DNA from: Halopiger goleimassiliensis
GTDB lineage: Archaea > Halobacteriota > Halobacteria > Halobacteriales > Natrialbaceae
Assembly (NCBI RefSeq): GCF_000455345.1
Contig: NZ_HG315690.1
Location: 755,716-819,715 of the forward strand
DNA length: 64,000 nt
Direction of reading: 5' to 3'
Made by a program: the position numbers and the translations under genes. Under the pieces are notes generated by a model. It was not told where the DNA came from. It made no database searches and saw only the letters and a list, made by a program, of their open reading frames with translations. Positions 16,675 to 25,364 of the stretch are shown piece by piece (position 1 is the first letter of the stretch; the number at the start of each line of letters is the position of its first letter).

Positions 16675-17109
16675 ATGGACCGCGGACGGCTGACCGACAC
16701 GTATCTCGCAGCACTCCAGCACGACCTGGCGGACCTGCCGGCGGGGACGACGCTCGTCGGCGTCGTTCGCAAACCCGCGCCGTGGTTCCACGGCACCGTC
16801 GACGAGAATCACCCCGAACTCGGGCCGCCCGAAGCCCTGCTCGAGTCCTTCCGCGAGACCGAGGAGGACCTGAAGCTGCGCGGCCTCTGCGAGGAGGGCG
16901 CACACAACGCCGCCTGGGATGAGCTCGAGTTCGAAGCCGCGTATCGCGACCACCTCGAGTCGTCCGCGGATGCGAGGGCGGCGCTCGCGGACCTCGAGAA
17001 TCGACTCGAGTCGGGCGAGCCGCTGACGCTCGTCTGTTACGAGAACACGGCGAAGAAACGGTGTCACCGGACGATTCTGCGGGACGTGCTCGAGCAGCGC
17101 CGTTCCTAA
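16675..17109 (+). CDS. DUF488-like protein
   Basis: A 144-residue soluble protein. Its C-terminus reads LTLVCYENTAKKRCHRTILRD, the conserved CxE..CHR motif of DUF488 proteins, whose cysteine-rich pocket has been suggested to bind nucleotides or to act on nucleic acids. The central part is helical and acidic. Function is unknown. It is divergent from udp and convergent with the nitronate monooxygenase. Confidence 0.75.
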   Translation: MDRGRLTDTYLAALQHDLADLPAGTTLVGVVRKPAPWFHGTVDENHPELGPPEALLESFRETEEDLKLRGLCEEGAHNAAWDELEFEAAYRDHLESSADARAALADLENRLESGEPLTLVCYENTAKKRCHRTILRDVLEQRRS

Positions 17110-17140
17110 TTTCCCGCCAGTGACGGCGGTCGCGGCCGGC

Positions 17141-18160
17141 TCAGCCCCCTCGATCGACCAGGTTCGCCAGTCGGTCCTCCGCTTCGGCGACGACGTCCGT
17201 AACGACGGTTTCGGCAGACGGGGCGTCGTCGACCAGGCCGACGCTCTGTCCGGCGAACAGCGCCATCTCCGCGATGTCGCCGTCGACGTCCGGCGTCGCC
17301 AGCGCTTCGTCGTACCGTTCGATCGGCGTGCCGTCGGCGGTCGTCGCGACGACGTCCTCCTCGCCCGGTCGCTCCCCCGGCGCGGGTTCGCCCGCGTCGG
17401 CCCAGCGCTCGAGCGTCTCGTTCTCGAGGACGCGGTGGGGCGTGCCGGGCCACCCCTTGTCGAACGCCGTCGTGTAGGCGGTGTCGGTCTCGTCGCTCTC
17501 GAGCAATCGTTGTCGGTAGGTCTCGTGAATACGGGCCTCCCGCGTCGCGGCGAATCGGGTCCCGAGCCAGGCTCCATCAGCGCCGAGCGCGAGCGCGGCC
17601 ACGACGCCGCGACCGTCGCCGATCCCGCCCACGGCGACGATGGGAGCCTCCTCGCCGACCGCATCGGTGACGCGGGGGACCAGCGCCGTCGTCGCCACCT
17701 CGCTCTGGACGTGGCCGCCCGCCTCGCGGCCCTGTGCGACGACGACGTCGACGCCCGCCGCGACCGCCGCACGGGCCTCGTCGGCGCTGCCGACCGTCTG
17801 CAGGACGGTCGCCCCGGCGTCGCGCGCCCGCTCGACGAACGGTTCGGCGTCGCCGAAGGAGAACGATACGACGTCCGCGCCCGCCTCGAGCACGACCTCG
17901 AGGTGCGCCTCGGTGTCGACGACGGTCGTCGCCTCGTCGAGCACGAGGTTGACGGCGAACGGACGATCGGTCCGATCACGGGTGTCGCGGACGACGCGCT
18001 CGGTCTCGTCGATATCGCGCCAGGTCACGGCGAGGTGGCCGAGTCCGCCGGCGTTCGAGACCGCCGCGGCCAGGGCCGGGTTCGTGGCGCTGCCGATCGG
18101 GGCCTGCACGATCGGGTAGTCGACGCCGAGTACCTCACAGAGGGGCGTCTCGAGGCTCAT
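17141..18160 (-). CDS. Nitronate monooxygenase / 2-nitropropane dioxygenase family flavoprotein
   Basis: A 339-residue FMN-dependent TIM-barrel enzyme that oxidises nitronates and related toxins. Motifs: YPIVQAPIGSATNPALA at the N-terminus, DVVVAQGREAGGHVQS near residue 155 (the AGGH catalytic histidine), and VAVGGIGDGRGVVAALALGADG near 205, the FMN phosphate loop. The ATG at 18160 overlaps the moaC stop by four bases, so it is co-translated with moaC. The link to molybdopterin synthesis is positional, not necessarily functional. Confidence 0.87.
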   Translation of the reverse strand: MSLETPLCEVLGVDYPIVQAPIGSATNPALAAAVSNAGGLGHLAVTWRDIDETERVVRDTRDRTDRPFAVNLVLDEATTVVDTEAHLEVVLEAGADVVSFSFGDAEPFVERARDAGATVLQTVGSADEARAAVAAGVDVVVAQGREAGGHVQSEVATTALVPRVTDAVGEEAPIVAVGGIGDGRGVVAALALGADGAWLGTRFAATREARIHETYRQRLLESDETDTAYTTAFDKGWPGTPHRVLENETLERWADAGEPAPGERPGEEDVVATTADGTPIERYDEALATPDVDGDIAEMALFAGQSVGLVDDAPSAETVVTDVVAEAEDRLANLVDRGG

Positions 18161-18675
18161 TCGTCGGGTTCCGGCCGTCGTTTCTCCTTCTCGAGCACCC
18201 GCACGTTCTCGATGGCCGTCTCGGGGTACTGCCCGTCCTGGTCTTTTTCCACCGCTTTGACCATGTCCCAGACGACGTTCAGGCCGGTCGTGACCCCCTC
18301 GAGAGCCTCCATCTCGCAGCCCGTCTTCCCGGTGGTCTCGACGGCGACCCGGAGTTCCACGCGGTCCGCCTCGAGCGAGAACTCGGTGTCGACGTTCGTG
18401 ATCGGAATTTGGTGACACATCGGGATCGTCTCCCAGGTGTGTTTCACCGCCTGGATCGCGCCGACGCGGGCCGTCGCGAGGACGTCGCCCTTCCCGATCT
18501 CGTCCGCGCGGATCGCTTCGACGGTCGAGGGGCGCAGGCGAATCTCGCCGGCGGCGACCGCACGTCGCTCGCTGTCGGGTTTGTCGCCGACGTCGACCAT
18601 CTGCACGTCGCCCTCGTCGGTGGTGTGGGTAAGCCCGTCGGCGCTCGAGTCCGCCGCCGACTCCTCCTCAGGCAT
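18157..18675 (-). CDS. moaC: Cyclic pyranopterin monophosphate synthase MoaC
   Basis: The 172-residue enzyme converts the MoaA product to cyclic pyranopterin monophosphate in molybdenum cofactor synthesis. Motifs are KGDVLATARVGAIQAVK, IPMCHQIPI and TTGKTGCEMEALEGV, the conserved substrate-binding and catalytic residues of MoaC. The ATG at 18675 is preferred to a GTG nine bases upstream. The start overlaps the end of nnr by eight bases, and the stop overlaps the next start by four, so the three genes form a tight operon. Confidence 0.93.
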   Translation of the reverse strand: MPEEESAADSSADGLTHTTDEGDVQMVDVGDKPDSERRAVAAGEIRLRPSTVEAIRADEIGKGDVLATARVGAIQAVKHTWETIPMCHQIPITNVDTEFSLEADRVELRVAVETTGKTGCEMEALEGVTTGLNVVWDMVKAVEKDQDGQYPETAIENVRVLEKEKRRPEPDE

Positions 18676-20095
18676 CGCTCTCACCCCACAGCACTCGGGG
18701 AATCTCTTCGAGGAGCTCGGAGGCGAGGAAGCCGTGTGCGTCGGCCTCGGCGAGGCGTTCGCCCGCGAGACCGTTGACGTGAGCGGCCGCCGCGGCGGCG
18801 TCCATCGGCTCCGCGCCCTCGAGCAGTCCGGCGACGATTCCCGCCAGCGTGTCGCCGGTACCGCCGACCTTCATGCCGACGGCCCCGGAGCGACTGATCC
18901 GCGTGCGCTCGCCGTCGGTGATCACGTCGTTCGCCCCCTTCGCGAGGACGATATGACCGAGGTCGGCCGCGAACGCCTCGATCTCGTCGGCGGCCGCCGC
19001 GAGGTCGTCCGCGTCGGGGCCGCCCATCCGCGCGAGTTCCCGCCGGTTGGGCGTACAGACCAGCGTCGCGTCGGTCTCGACCTCGGGCACGACCTCGAGC
19101 GCGTCCGCGTCGACGACGGCCCGCCCGGCGTACGCCGAGAGGAACTGGCGGGTCGCCTCGAGGGTCTCGTCGGCGGTCCCGAGACCGGGACCGATGACGA
19201 CGACGTTGTCGTACTGCTGGGCCGTCTCGAGAAGGTCGTCGGCTACCTCGGGGGTGAGGACGTCCTCCTCGTAGGGCTGGACGATCAGGTCCTCGCCGTA
19301 CCCCTGGATCTCGCCGCCGACCGACTCGGGTGCGGCGACGAAGGAGAGTTCCGCGCCGGCCCGCAAGGCGGCCTGGGCAGCCAGCGCGGGCGCGCCGGTG
19401 TACGGACCGCCGCCGATGACGTAGGGGCGGCCGTCGCGGTCGTCGGGCCGAGCGAGGCGAACGTCGCCCGGACCGACGAACCGCTCGGCGGCGGCCGGGA
19501 TGCCGATGTCGGCGACCGTGACCTCGCAGTCGAGGGCCTCGAGTCCGGGCTTCGTATCGTGGAACGTGACGACCCGATCGGCCGCCACCCCGTTGTTGGC
19601 GTGGTCGCCTCCGTCGGCGTCGAAGCCCGAGGGGACGTCGACAGAGACGACCGTGGCGTCCGCCGCGTTGATCGCTTCGGCCGCGGTCGCGGCGGGTTCC
19701 CGGAGGTCGCCGCTGATCCCCGTTCCCAACATCGCGTCGACGACCACGTCGCAGTCCGGAAGGTCGAACCCGCTCGAGTCCGTCACCTCGCGGGCGTCGT
19801 AGCCCGCTCGCTGCAAGGCGTCCCAGTTCTCGCGGGCGATCTCGGTCCCGATGGTCTCGGAGCGGCCCAGCAGGAGTGTGGTGACGTCGTACGCGTCCAG
19901 AAAGCGGGCAGCGACGAACGCGTCGCCGCCGTTGTTCCCGCGTCCGGCGACGATCACGACCGTCGCGCCCGGGTCGGCGACCTCGCGAACGACGCTGGCG
20001 ACGGCGTTCCCGCTCGACTCCATCAACTGCTTGCGCGGCACGCCCAGCGCCGCGGCGTTCTCGTCGACGGCGGCCATCCGCTCGCCTGTAATCAT
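18668..20095 (-). CDS. nnr: Bifunctional NAD(P)H-hydrate epimerase / dehydratase
   Basis: The enzyme repairs damaged NAD(P)H hydrates. The N-terminal ~200 residues are the epimerase (YjeF_N) with VAGRGNNGGDAFVAARFL and the catalytic aspartate region DVVVDAMLGTG. The C-terminal ~270 residues are the ATP/ADP-dependent dehydratase, a ribokinase-like fold ending in KVGGTGDTLAGIVAGL. The 475-residue length is that of the fused enzyme. It heads the nnr-moaC-nitronate monooxygenase operon, and its 3' end overlaps moaC. Confidence 0.92.
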   Translation of the reverse strand: MITGERMAAVDENAAALGVPRKQLMESSGNAVASVVREVADPGATVVIVAGRGNNGGDAFVAARFLDAYDVTTLLLGRSETIGTEIARENWDALQRAGYDAREVTDSSGFDLPDCDVVVDAMLGTGISGDLREPAATAAEAINAADATVVSVDVPSGFDADGGDHANNGVAADRVVTFHDTKPGLEALDCEVTVADIGIPAAAERFVGPGDVRLARPDDRDGRPYVIGGGPYTGAPALAAQAALRAGAELSFVAAPESVGGEIQGYGEDLIVQPYEEDVLTPEVADDLLETAQQYDNVVVIGPGLGTADETLEATRQFLSAYAGRAVVDADALEVVPEVETDATLVCTPNRRELARMGGPDADDLAAAADEIEAFAADLGHIVLAKGANDVITDGERTRISRSGAVGMKVGGTGDTLAGIVAGLLEGAEPMDAAAAAAHVNGLAGERLAEADAHGFLASELLEEIPRVLWGESDA

Positions 20096-20202
20096 ACCTG
20101 CAGGTTCGACCGGACAACCGTTCAACGTTGCGGACCCCACGACGGCGCGGACCCATCTCTGTTAGGCAATACGACCAACCCGATCGCGTCCCTCTCTCCG
20201 GC

Positions 20203-20700
20203 GTGAACGTCTTCTGGCTCGACGAGGATCCGCGGCTCGCCGCGCGCTATCACTGCGATCAGCACGTCAACAAACTGCTGCTCGAGGCCGCACAGGTGCT
20301 CTGTACGGCGGCCCGGGAGAACGGCTACGACGCGGACTTTCTCTATCGATCCACTCACGTCGATCATCCCGTCACGCAGTGGGCGATCGAATCGCGGGCG
20401 AACTGGCTGCGCCTGCGGGACCACGCCGAGGCGCTCAACGCCGAGTTCGTCGAGCGCTACGGGAAGGACGACGACCACGCGAGCTGGCAGGTGATCGACC
20501 GTATCGACCCCGACGCGATCGAGTTCCCGAGCGAGGAGCCGACGCCCCGACCGCAGACGATGCCCGACGAGTACAAACGCCCCGGCGATCCGGTCGCCGC
20601 CTACCGCGCCTACTACGCAGGCGAGAAGGCTGAGATGGCCGAGTGGCGGTACTGCGAGGAACCGCCCTGGCTCGAGGAGTACCGGTCCGACCCCGCGTGA
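20203..20700 (+). CDS. Phage-type conserved hypothetical protein (165 aa)
   Basis: The GTG at 20203 gives an N-terminus VNVFWLDEDPRLAARYHCDQ that closely resembles a family I know from tailed phages and scattered bacteria (pattern NIFxLDxDPxxAAxxxCDxHVxKxxxExAQxL). The C-terminus has AYRAYYAGEKAEMAEW and PPWLEEYR, which also recur in those proteins. Their role is not known to me; a base-excision or nucleotide-related function has been guessed but I cannot support it. In the cell it would be soluble. It is divergent from nnr. Confidence 0.65.
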   Translation: MNVFWLDEDPRLAARYHCDQHVNKLLLEAAQVLCTAARENGYDADFLYRSTHVDHPVTQWAIESRANWLRLRDHAEALNAEFVERYGKDDDHASWQVIDRIDPDAIEFPSEEPTPRPQTMPDEYKRPGDPVAAYRAYYAGEKAEMAEWRYCEEPPWLEEYRSDPA

Positions 20701-20808
20701 CCGATCGCGGGTCCCACAGCGCGACCGAAGGCCACGCTACCATCGCGTTCGACCGACATGTCGGCGACAGTACATTCATGGCACCGGCCGACGTCGTAGT
20801 ACCTACCG

Positions 20809-21153
20809 ATGTTTCCGCCGATGGTCTCCCCGGAGTCGATCGTTCCGGACGACGTGAGCGCCGACGACGTGAACCCGTTCACGCAGGTCTACGAGGACGT
20901 CGTCGTCTACGACGAGCGAGACGCGGACGAGCCGCTCTACGAGGGTCCGATCGTCGTCCACGCGAACGGGTGGCTCGAACTCGAGGGGAACCGCCTCCTC
21001 TCACCGCACGCGGTCCACCACGTCGACGTCTACGACGACGACCGCGGCGAGTGGGCGGGCGAAGCGGACGGCGACAGCCGGGGCGGCGACGGAGGCGGTG
21101 ACGACGGAACTCCGAGCGACGGCGTTCGAACGAATCGGTTCAGCCCACAATAG
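20809..21153 (+). CDS. Acidic conserved hypothetical protein (114 aa)
   Basis: A soluble acidic protein. A first half with predicted beta strands (VYEDVVVYDERDADEPLYEG, then VVHANGWLELEGN) is followed by a Gly/Asp/Ser-rich disordered tail from about residue 83. The ATG at 20821 is an equally good start, four residues shorter. I do not recognise a family. It stands alone, convergent with the acylphosphatase gene. Confidence 0.6.
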   Translation: MFPPMVSPESIVPDDVSADDVNPFTQVYEDVVVYDERDADEPLYEGPIVVHANGWLELEGNRLLSPHAVHHVDVYDDDRGEWAGEADGDSRGGDGGGDDGTPSDGVRTNRFSPQ

Positions 21154-21177
21154 CCGCCGTCAGTTCGCCGTCCGCCC

Positions 21178-21456
21178 TCAGTACCGGATCTCGAAGCCGT
21201 CCTCGCCTCGCGGTTCCTCGTACTCGACTGCGACGTCCTCGACGTCCGCCGCGGGGCTGCCCGTGTGACACCACTCGATCATCGCCTCGACGTCCGCTTT
21301 CGGCCCCTCGAACACCGCCTCGACGCGGCCGTCCTCGAGGTTCTTCACCCAGCCGTCGACGCCGTTCTCGCGTGCGGTATCCCGGGTGTTCGCGCGGTAG
21401 TAGACGCCCTGTACCGTCCCCGAGACGAACACGTGTGCGCGGGTTCGCTCCGCCAT
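21178..21456 (-). CDS. acyP: Acylphosphatase
   Basis: At 92 residues this is the standard acylphosphatase length. The active-site arginine and oxyanion loop lie in HVFVSGTVQGVYYRANTR; the catalytic asparagine is in GWVKNLEDGRVEAVFEG. It hydrolyses carboxyl-phosphate bonds such as acetyl phosphate and carbamoyl phosphate. The start at 21456 was chosen because upstream in-frame codons add nine non-family residues. Confidence 0.93.
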   Translation of the reverse strand: MAERTRAHVFVSGTVQGVYYRANTRDTARENGVDGWVKNLEDGRVEAVFEGPKADVEAMIEWCHTGSPAADVEDVAVEYEEPRGEDGFEIRY

Positions 21457-21618
21457 GTCCGGATCATCGACCGCGGCCGCCAAAAATCCCGTTCGTCCGA
21501 CGCGTGGCGTGCGCCCGGCTGACGAGCGGCGTGCGAAAGTTACACACGCGACGGTACCCCCGTCTCAGGTCGCGAGGGAGCGATACCCCCAGGTGGCTCG
21601 AGCCCGTATCCCCTCGCA

Positions 21619-22683
21619 GTGACCGTACGCCACCGGGACGGCATCCACTTCGAGTTCGGCGACGGCCGCCGGATCGTCGCCGACGCCAGGAGTGCGGCGG
21701 GCGACGTCAACGTGGTGAGCCACGCCCACGCCGATCACACGTTTCGGTCGACCCCCGGAACCGTGGTCTGCGCGGCCGAAACCGCGGCAATCGCCGAGGC
21801 GCGGACCGGCGTCGGCTTCGAGTTCGTCGAGCGCGTCCCCGGGATCGACCTCGTGCCTGCGGGCCACGTAGTCGGTTCGCGAGCGGCGATCGTCGACCGC
21901 GACCGGCTCTCGCTCGGAGAGTCGCTCGAGCCCCAGCCTGAACGGGGAGACGCCGACCACCGTCGCTACTGTTACACGGGCGACTTCTCGATCCGGGATC
22001 GGTGCTACCTCGAGGGGTTCGACCCCACAGCGGTCGAGACCGACGTCCTCGTGATGGAGACCACGTACGGCCGGCCCGCCTACCGGTTCCCGCCGCAGGA
22101 GGAACTCGAGGCTGCCATCGTCGACTGGATCCGTGACAACGACGAGCGGCCGCTGTTCCTCTTCGGCTACTCGCTCGGCCGCGCCCAGAAACTCCAGTGG
22201 CTCGCCCGCGCGGCAACCGGCGGCGTCGACGACGGTAGCGACGCCGAACGGGACGTCCTCGTCGCCGACTCGATCCACGAGGTGAACCGCGCGATCGAAG
22301 CCGCGACCGACCTCTCGTTTCCCGGTCGGCCGTACGACTCGCTTCGGGGACTCGAGGACGAGATCGTCGTCCTCCCGTCGAATCAGGCCCGCGCCGACTG
22401 GGTGGAACGCGCGGTCGATCGCGAGGACGGGCTGAAAGCCGGCTTCTCGGGCTGGGCCGTCGACGACGGCTTCCGCTACCGCGGGAACTACGACGTCACC
22501 TTCCCGTTGACCGACCACTGCGACTTCGACGACCTCGTCGCCACCGTCGAGGCGATCGACCCCGCCGTCGTCTACACCCACCACGGCTTCGACGCGGCGT
22601 TCGCGACCACCCTCGAGACGGAGTACGGCTACCGGGCGCGCCCGCTGAAACGGGACCAGCGAACGCTCGCGGAGTTCTCCTGA
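21619..22683 (+). CDS. Metallo-beta-lactamase-fold exonuclease-like protein (archaeal mRNA 3'-end processing factor type)
   Basis: The GTG at 21619 starts a 354-residue protein. The metal motif VSHAHADHTF near residue 34 and further ligands in YCYTGDFSIRDR near 118 and TFPLTDHCDFDD near 295 are those of the Ysh1/SNM1-like branch of the beta-lactamase fold. In archaea such proteins sit by DNA ligase genes or act in RNA 3' processing; here they lie beside a small membrane gene, so the substrate is uncertain. The stop shares one base with the next start (TGATG), indicating coupling. Confidence 0.85.
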   Translation: MTVRHRDGIHFEFGDGRRIVADARSAAGDVNVVSHAHADHTFRSTPGTVVCAAETAAIAEARTGVGFEFVERVPGIDLVPAGHVVGSRAAIVDRDRLSLGESLEPQPERGDADHRRYCYTGDFSIRDRCYLEGFDPTAVETDVLVMETTYGRPAYRFPPQEELEAAIVDWIRDNDERPLFLFGYSLGRAQKLQWLARAATGGVDDGSDAERDVLVADSIHEVNRAIEAATDLSFPGRPYDSLRGLEDEIVVLPSNQARADWVERAVDREDGLKAGFSGWAVDDGFRYRGNYDVTFPLTDHCDFDDLVATVEAIDPAVVYTHHGFDAAFATTLETEYGYRARPLKRDQRTLAEFS

Positions 22684-22931
22684 TGGGCATCATCGAGCGA
22701 CTCGCGGACGAGTACGTCGACGTCTCGACCAGCCGCGCGACGGTCAGGGAACTGCTCGAGTTGCTCGTCGGATCGATCCTCTTCGTCCTCGTCGCCAGCG
22801 GGCTCACCGCCGTCGCGCTCGGCCGCACCGCGGCGCTCGTCGTCGGCGGGGGGCTGGCCGTCGCGTTCGCGATCACGCTCGTCTCGCAGGCCTACTGGGC
22901 CGTCACCGGGCGGAGCGACTACAGAGAGTGA
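22683..22931 (+). CDS. Small two-helix membrane protein coupled to the nuclease
   Basis: An 82-residue protein with two strongly hydrophobic helices, about 27-48 and 52-72, after a charged N-terminal segment (MGIIERLADEYVDVSTSR). The ATG overlaps the nuclease stop by one base, so its translation is coupled. The function is unknown; a role in holding the upstream enzyme at the membrane is possible but not shown. Confidence 0.75.
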   Translation: MGIIERLADEYVDVSTSRATVRELLELLVGSILFVLVASGLTAVALGRTAALVVGGGLAVAFAITLVSQAYWAVTGRSDYRE

Positions 22932-23044
22932 CCGGAACGACCGGAGAGCGCCACGCCACCGGATACACCGACGCGGTTCGCACGGACCGCTGTACGCTGG
23001 TTGCGGCACGATGGCGAGTGTGGCTGCGGGTCCGTCGGGACCCC

Positions 23045-23383
23045 TTACGGCGTTCCATCCGGGGCGTCGGCTTGGTACCGGCGAGCCCCGGTGAGCATTC
23101 GGACCCCGATCACGAGAACGACGCCCGCGAACGCGACCCACAGCAGCGAGACGAGGGTTTCGTCGACCGGCTCGGCGTACTCGAGCCCGGCGAGGACGAA
23201 CAACAGCCCGGCGACGTAGAGGGCGTTCGTCCCGATGAAGTTCGCGAGCCCTTCCTCGTCCGTGACGCGGTCGGGATCGTAGCCGGCGATCAGCCACGTC
23301 TGTCCGGCGTACTTGACGAGCGCGCCGAGGAGACCCACGAACGCCGCCGCAGCGAGAAGCGAGAGGACGGTTCCCCGAACCAT
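23045..23383 (-). CDS. DUF3784-like membrane protein
   Basis: A 112-residue integral membrane protein with three helices, about 5-25, 55-70 and 75-95. The segment WLIAGYDPDRVTDEEGLANF resembles the IAGYN..s...k signature of DUF3784 proteins. No enzyme motif is visible. It lies alone, on the strand opposite to the nuclease pair and downstream of ogg. Confidence 0.7.
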   Translation of the reverse strand: MVRGTVLSLLAAAAFVGLLGALVKYAGQTWLIAGYDPDRVTDEEGLANFIGTNALYVAGLLFVLAGLEYAEPVDETLVSLLWVAFAGVVLVIGVRMLTGARRYQADAPDGTP

Positions 23384-23457
23384 GTCCGACCGATGTCACC
23401 GCGTTCACAAATAGGTGCGGGCCGGAACGACCCCTCCGGCCGAGAACGGGGCGATTC

Positions 23458-24339
23458 TCACGCTCTCGTTCGCAGGTGATGGAAGACGTAGGTCTGGGCG
23501 TAGCCCGCGTACTCCCCGCCGAAGCGCTCCCGGATCGCTCGCGAGGTGTCGGCGTAGGAGCCCCGGTCGCAGTCGGGGTAGTACTCTTCGATGGCCGTCC
23601 TGATCCACGTATCGAGCGGGACGGCCTCGTCGAACCCCAGCGAGAACAGCAACACGCAGTCGGCCACCTTGTCGCCGACGCCGACGAACTGCGTCAGATA
23701 GTCGCGGGCGGCCTCGTACTCGAGGTCGCGGGCCTCCGCTGGATGCGCCTCGCCGTCGGCGACCATCTCGGCCGTGCGGACGACGTACGGCGCACGATAC
23801 CCGAGTCCAAGCTCCCGGAGTTCGGCCTCGGTCGCCACGGCGAGCTGGTCGGGCGTGGGGAAGGCGTAGTAGGTCCGACCGTCGAACGAGACCGGCGTCC
23901 CGTACTCGCGAGCCAGCGTCGAGACCATCCCGTGGATGCGGCTCACCCGCATCTGCGCCGAGCAGATGAAGGAGATCAGACAGCCGAAGGGCGGATCCTG
24001 GACGAGTCGCATGCCGCGGTGGGCCTCGTAGGCCTCCCGGAGCAACGGATCGTCGGGGGCGGCCGCGACGATTTCCTCGAGGTCGTCCTCGAGGCGCAAC
24101 AGCCGACGAACGAGGGGGTCGGCGTCGGTCGTCGACTCCCACTCGAGGACGTCGCCCTGCGTCCGGACGCGGATCACTTCGCCGTCGACGACCGTCGAGT
24201 ACCACGTGCCCGGGGCCGGGCCGCCGCGATACATCTCGCCGTCGGCGCGTCGCCACAGGTAGCTCTGGCCGCTCTCGAGGGTCCGATAGAGGTCGAGGCC
24301 GCCGCCGAGATCGTCGATCGGGATCGTACCCGTTGCCAT
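23458..24339 (-). CDS. ogg: DNA glycosylase of the OGG1/AlkA superfamily
   Basis: A 293-residue helix-hairpin-helix GPD glycosylase that removes oxidised or alkylated bases. The hairpin and catalytic lysine are in TQFVGVGDKVADCVLLFSLG near residue 225, followed by the catalytic aspartate in PLDTWIRTA. CLISFICSAQMRVSRIHGM near 122 is the conserved domain A/B helix of OGG1 proteins. LVQDPPFGCLIS supports 8-oxoguanine type rather than MutY. The cysteines are not arranged as an iron-sulfur cluster. Confidence 0.88.
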   Translation of the reverse strand: MATGTIPIDDLGGGLDLYRTLESGQSYLWRRADGEMYRGGPAPGTWYSTVVDGEVIRVRTQGDVLEWESTTDADPLVRRLLRLEDDLEEIVAAAPDDPLLREAYEAHRGMRLVQDPPFGCLISFICSAQMRVSRIHGMVSTLAREYGTPVSFDGRTYYAFPTPDQLAVATEAELRELGLGYRAPYVVRTAEMVADGEAHPAEARDLEYEAARDYLTQFVGVGDKVADCVLLFSLGFDEAVPLDTWIRTAIEEYYPDCDRGSYADTSRAIRERFGGEYAGYAQTYVFHHLRTRA

Positions 24340-24524
24340 TCGTGAGTGGGTTCCCGAGGGACGGCTTGGGCCTTTCGAACCTGCGGGCCATCCCGAGCGG
24401 CCGACTGCCAGTCCCCGGCGTCGACTGGTCAGTCAGTTACGTTCTCCGTTCGAGGGGCGATACGATCGACGTCGTCGTTCGTGTGAGCCGAACCTTGATA
24501 CTGGAGGCGGTACAATATCCACGT

Positions 24525-25001
24525 ATGAACTGCAGGGTTGTCGTCGAAGCAGCCGTGCCGGTCTTCGACGTTGAGACGGAAGACGAGGCGATTCGTATCG
24601 CCATCTCGAAGACGGGAGAGATGTTGAACCCTGACCTGAACTACGTCGAGATCAACATGGGCGAGCGCACGTCCCCATCCGGGGAGGAGCTGCCGCCGGC
24701 GTTCATCGCCGCGGACGAGGCGCTCGTCGCCCTCGAGTTGGAGATGACCGTCTTCAACGTCGAGCGGGAGGAACACGCCTCCCGGATCGCGCGCAAGGAA
24801 ATCGGCCAGCGGCTCGAGAACATCCCGCTCGAGGTCAAACGGGTCGAAGTCATCGAAGACGAGGAACTCGAAGACGAAGAGGAAGAAGAGGCCACGACGG
24901 ACGAGTCCGTTCCGGCGAACGACGGAGAGGCCTCCGAGTCGGGTGACGCCGACGAAGACGACGATGAAATCCTTCCCGAATTCGAGGACCTCGTCGAGTA
25001 A
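24525..25001 (+). CDS. DUF555 family protein (UPF0212)
   Basis: The 158-residue protein begins MNCRVVVEAAVPVFDVE, the family start, and carries two copies of a similar unit: DVETEDEAIRIAISKTGEML and NVEREEHASRIARKEIGQRL. The last ~45 residues are an acidic, disordered haloarchaeal tail. Members lie near archaeal information-processing genes; function is unknown. The ATG at 24525 was chosen over an in-frame start 192 bases upstream, which does not match the family. Confidence 0.85.
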   Translation: MNCRVVVEAAVPVFDVETEDEAIRIAISKTGEMLNPDLNYVEINMGERTSPSGEELPPAFIAADEALVALELEMTVFNVEREEHASRIARKEIGQRLENIPLEVKRVEVIEDEELEDEEEEEATTDESVPANDGEASESGDADEDDDEILPEFEDLVE

Positions 25002-25127
25002 TCGGCGCTTACGAACCGTTTCGCCCAGTTAGACTCGATTTTGTCGGTGGCACCAACGAGTCCGATAGCGAGAACGGAGATACGCCTCGTAGGTCGGGCA
25101 GCGACGTCCGAGGATACTGCGTGTCGT

Positions 25128-25364
25128 TCAGTCGGCAGTGGCGGCGACGGCTTCCTGCTCACCCTCGCGCATGTTCGCCGTGATGCCGCCAGCCAGCGCA
25201 AAAACGGCCGCTTTGTGATCGGTCTTCGATTTGTGAATCGATGTCGGTCGAATACCGAGCGACTCGTACTCCTCGAGGTCGATCTGACAGTCTTCCCACT
25301 CCGAACACTGGTTGGATACTTCGGCGAGAAGGCCGTGGAGGTGAATGAGCTCCTGTTTCTTCAT
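25128..25364 (-). CDS. UPF0058 family protein
   Basis: A 78-residue, all-helical soluble protein starting MKKQELIHLHGLLAEV, the hallmark of the archaeal UPF0058 family. It continues with a Cys pair region (NQCSEWEDC) and SIHKSKTDHKAAVFALA. The role is unknown. The ATG at 25364 (rather than 25370) matches relatives and lies about 30 bases after a TATA box. Confidence 0.85.
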   Translation of the reverse strand: MKKQELIHLHGLLAEVSNQCSEWEDCQIDLEEYESLGIRPTSIHKSKTDHKAAVFALAGGITANMREGEQEAVAATAD

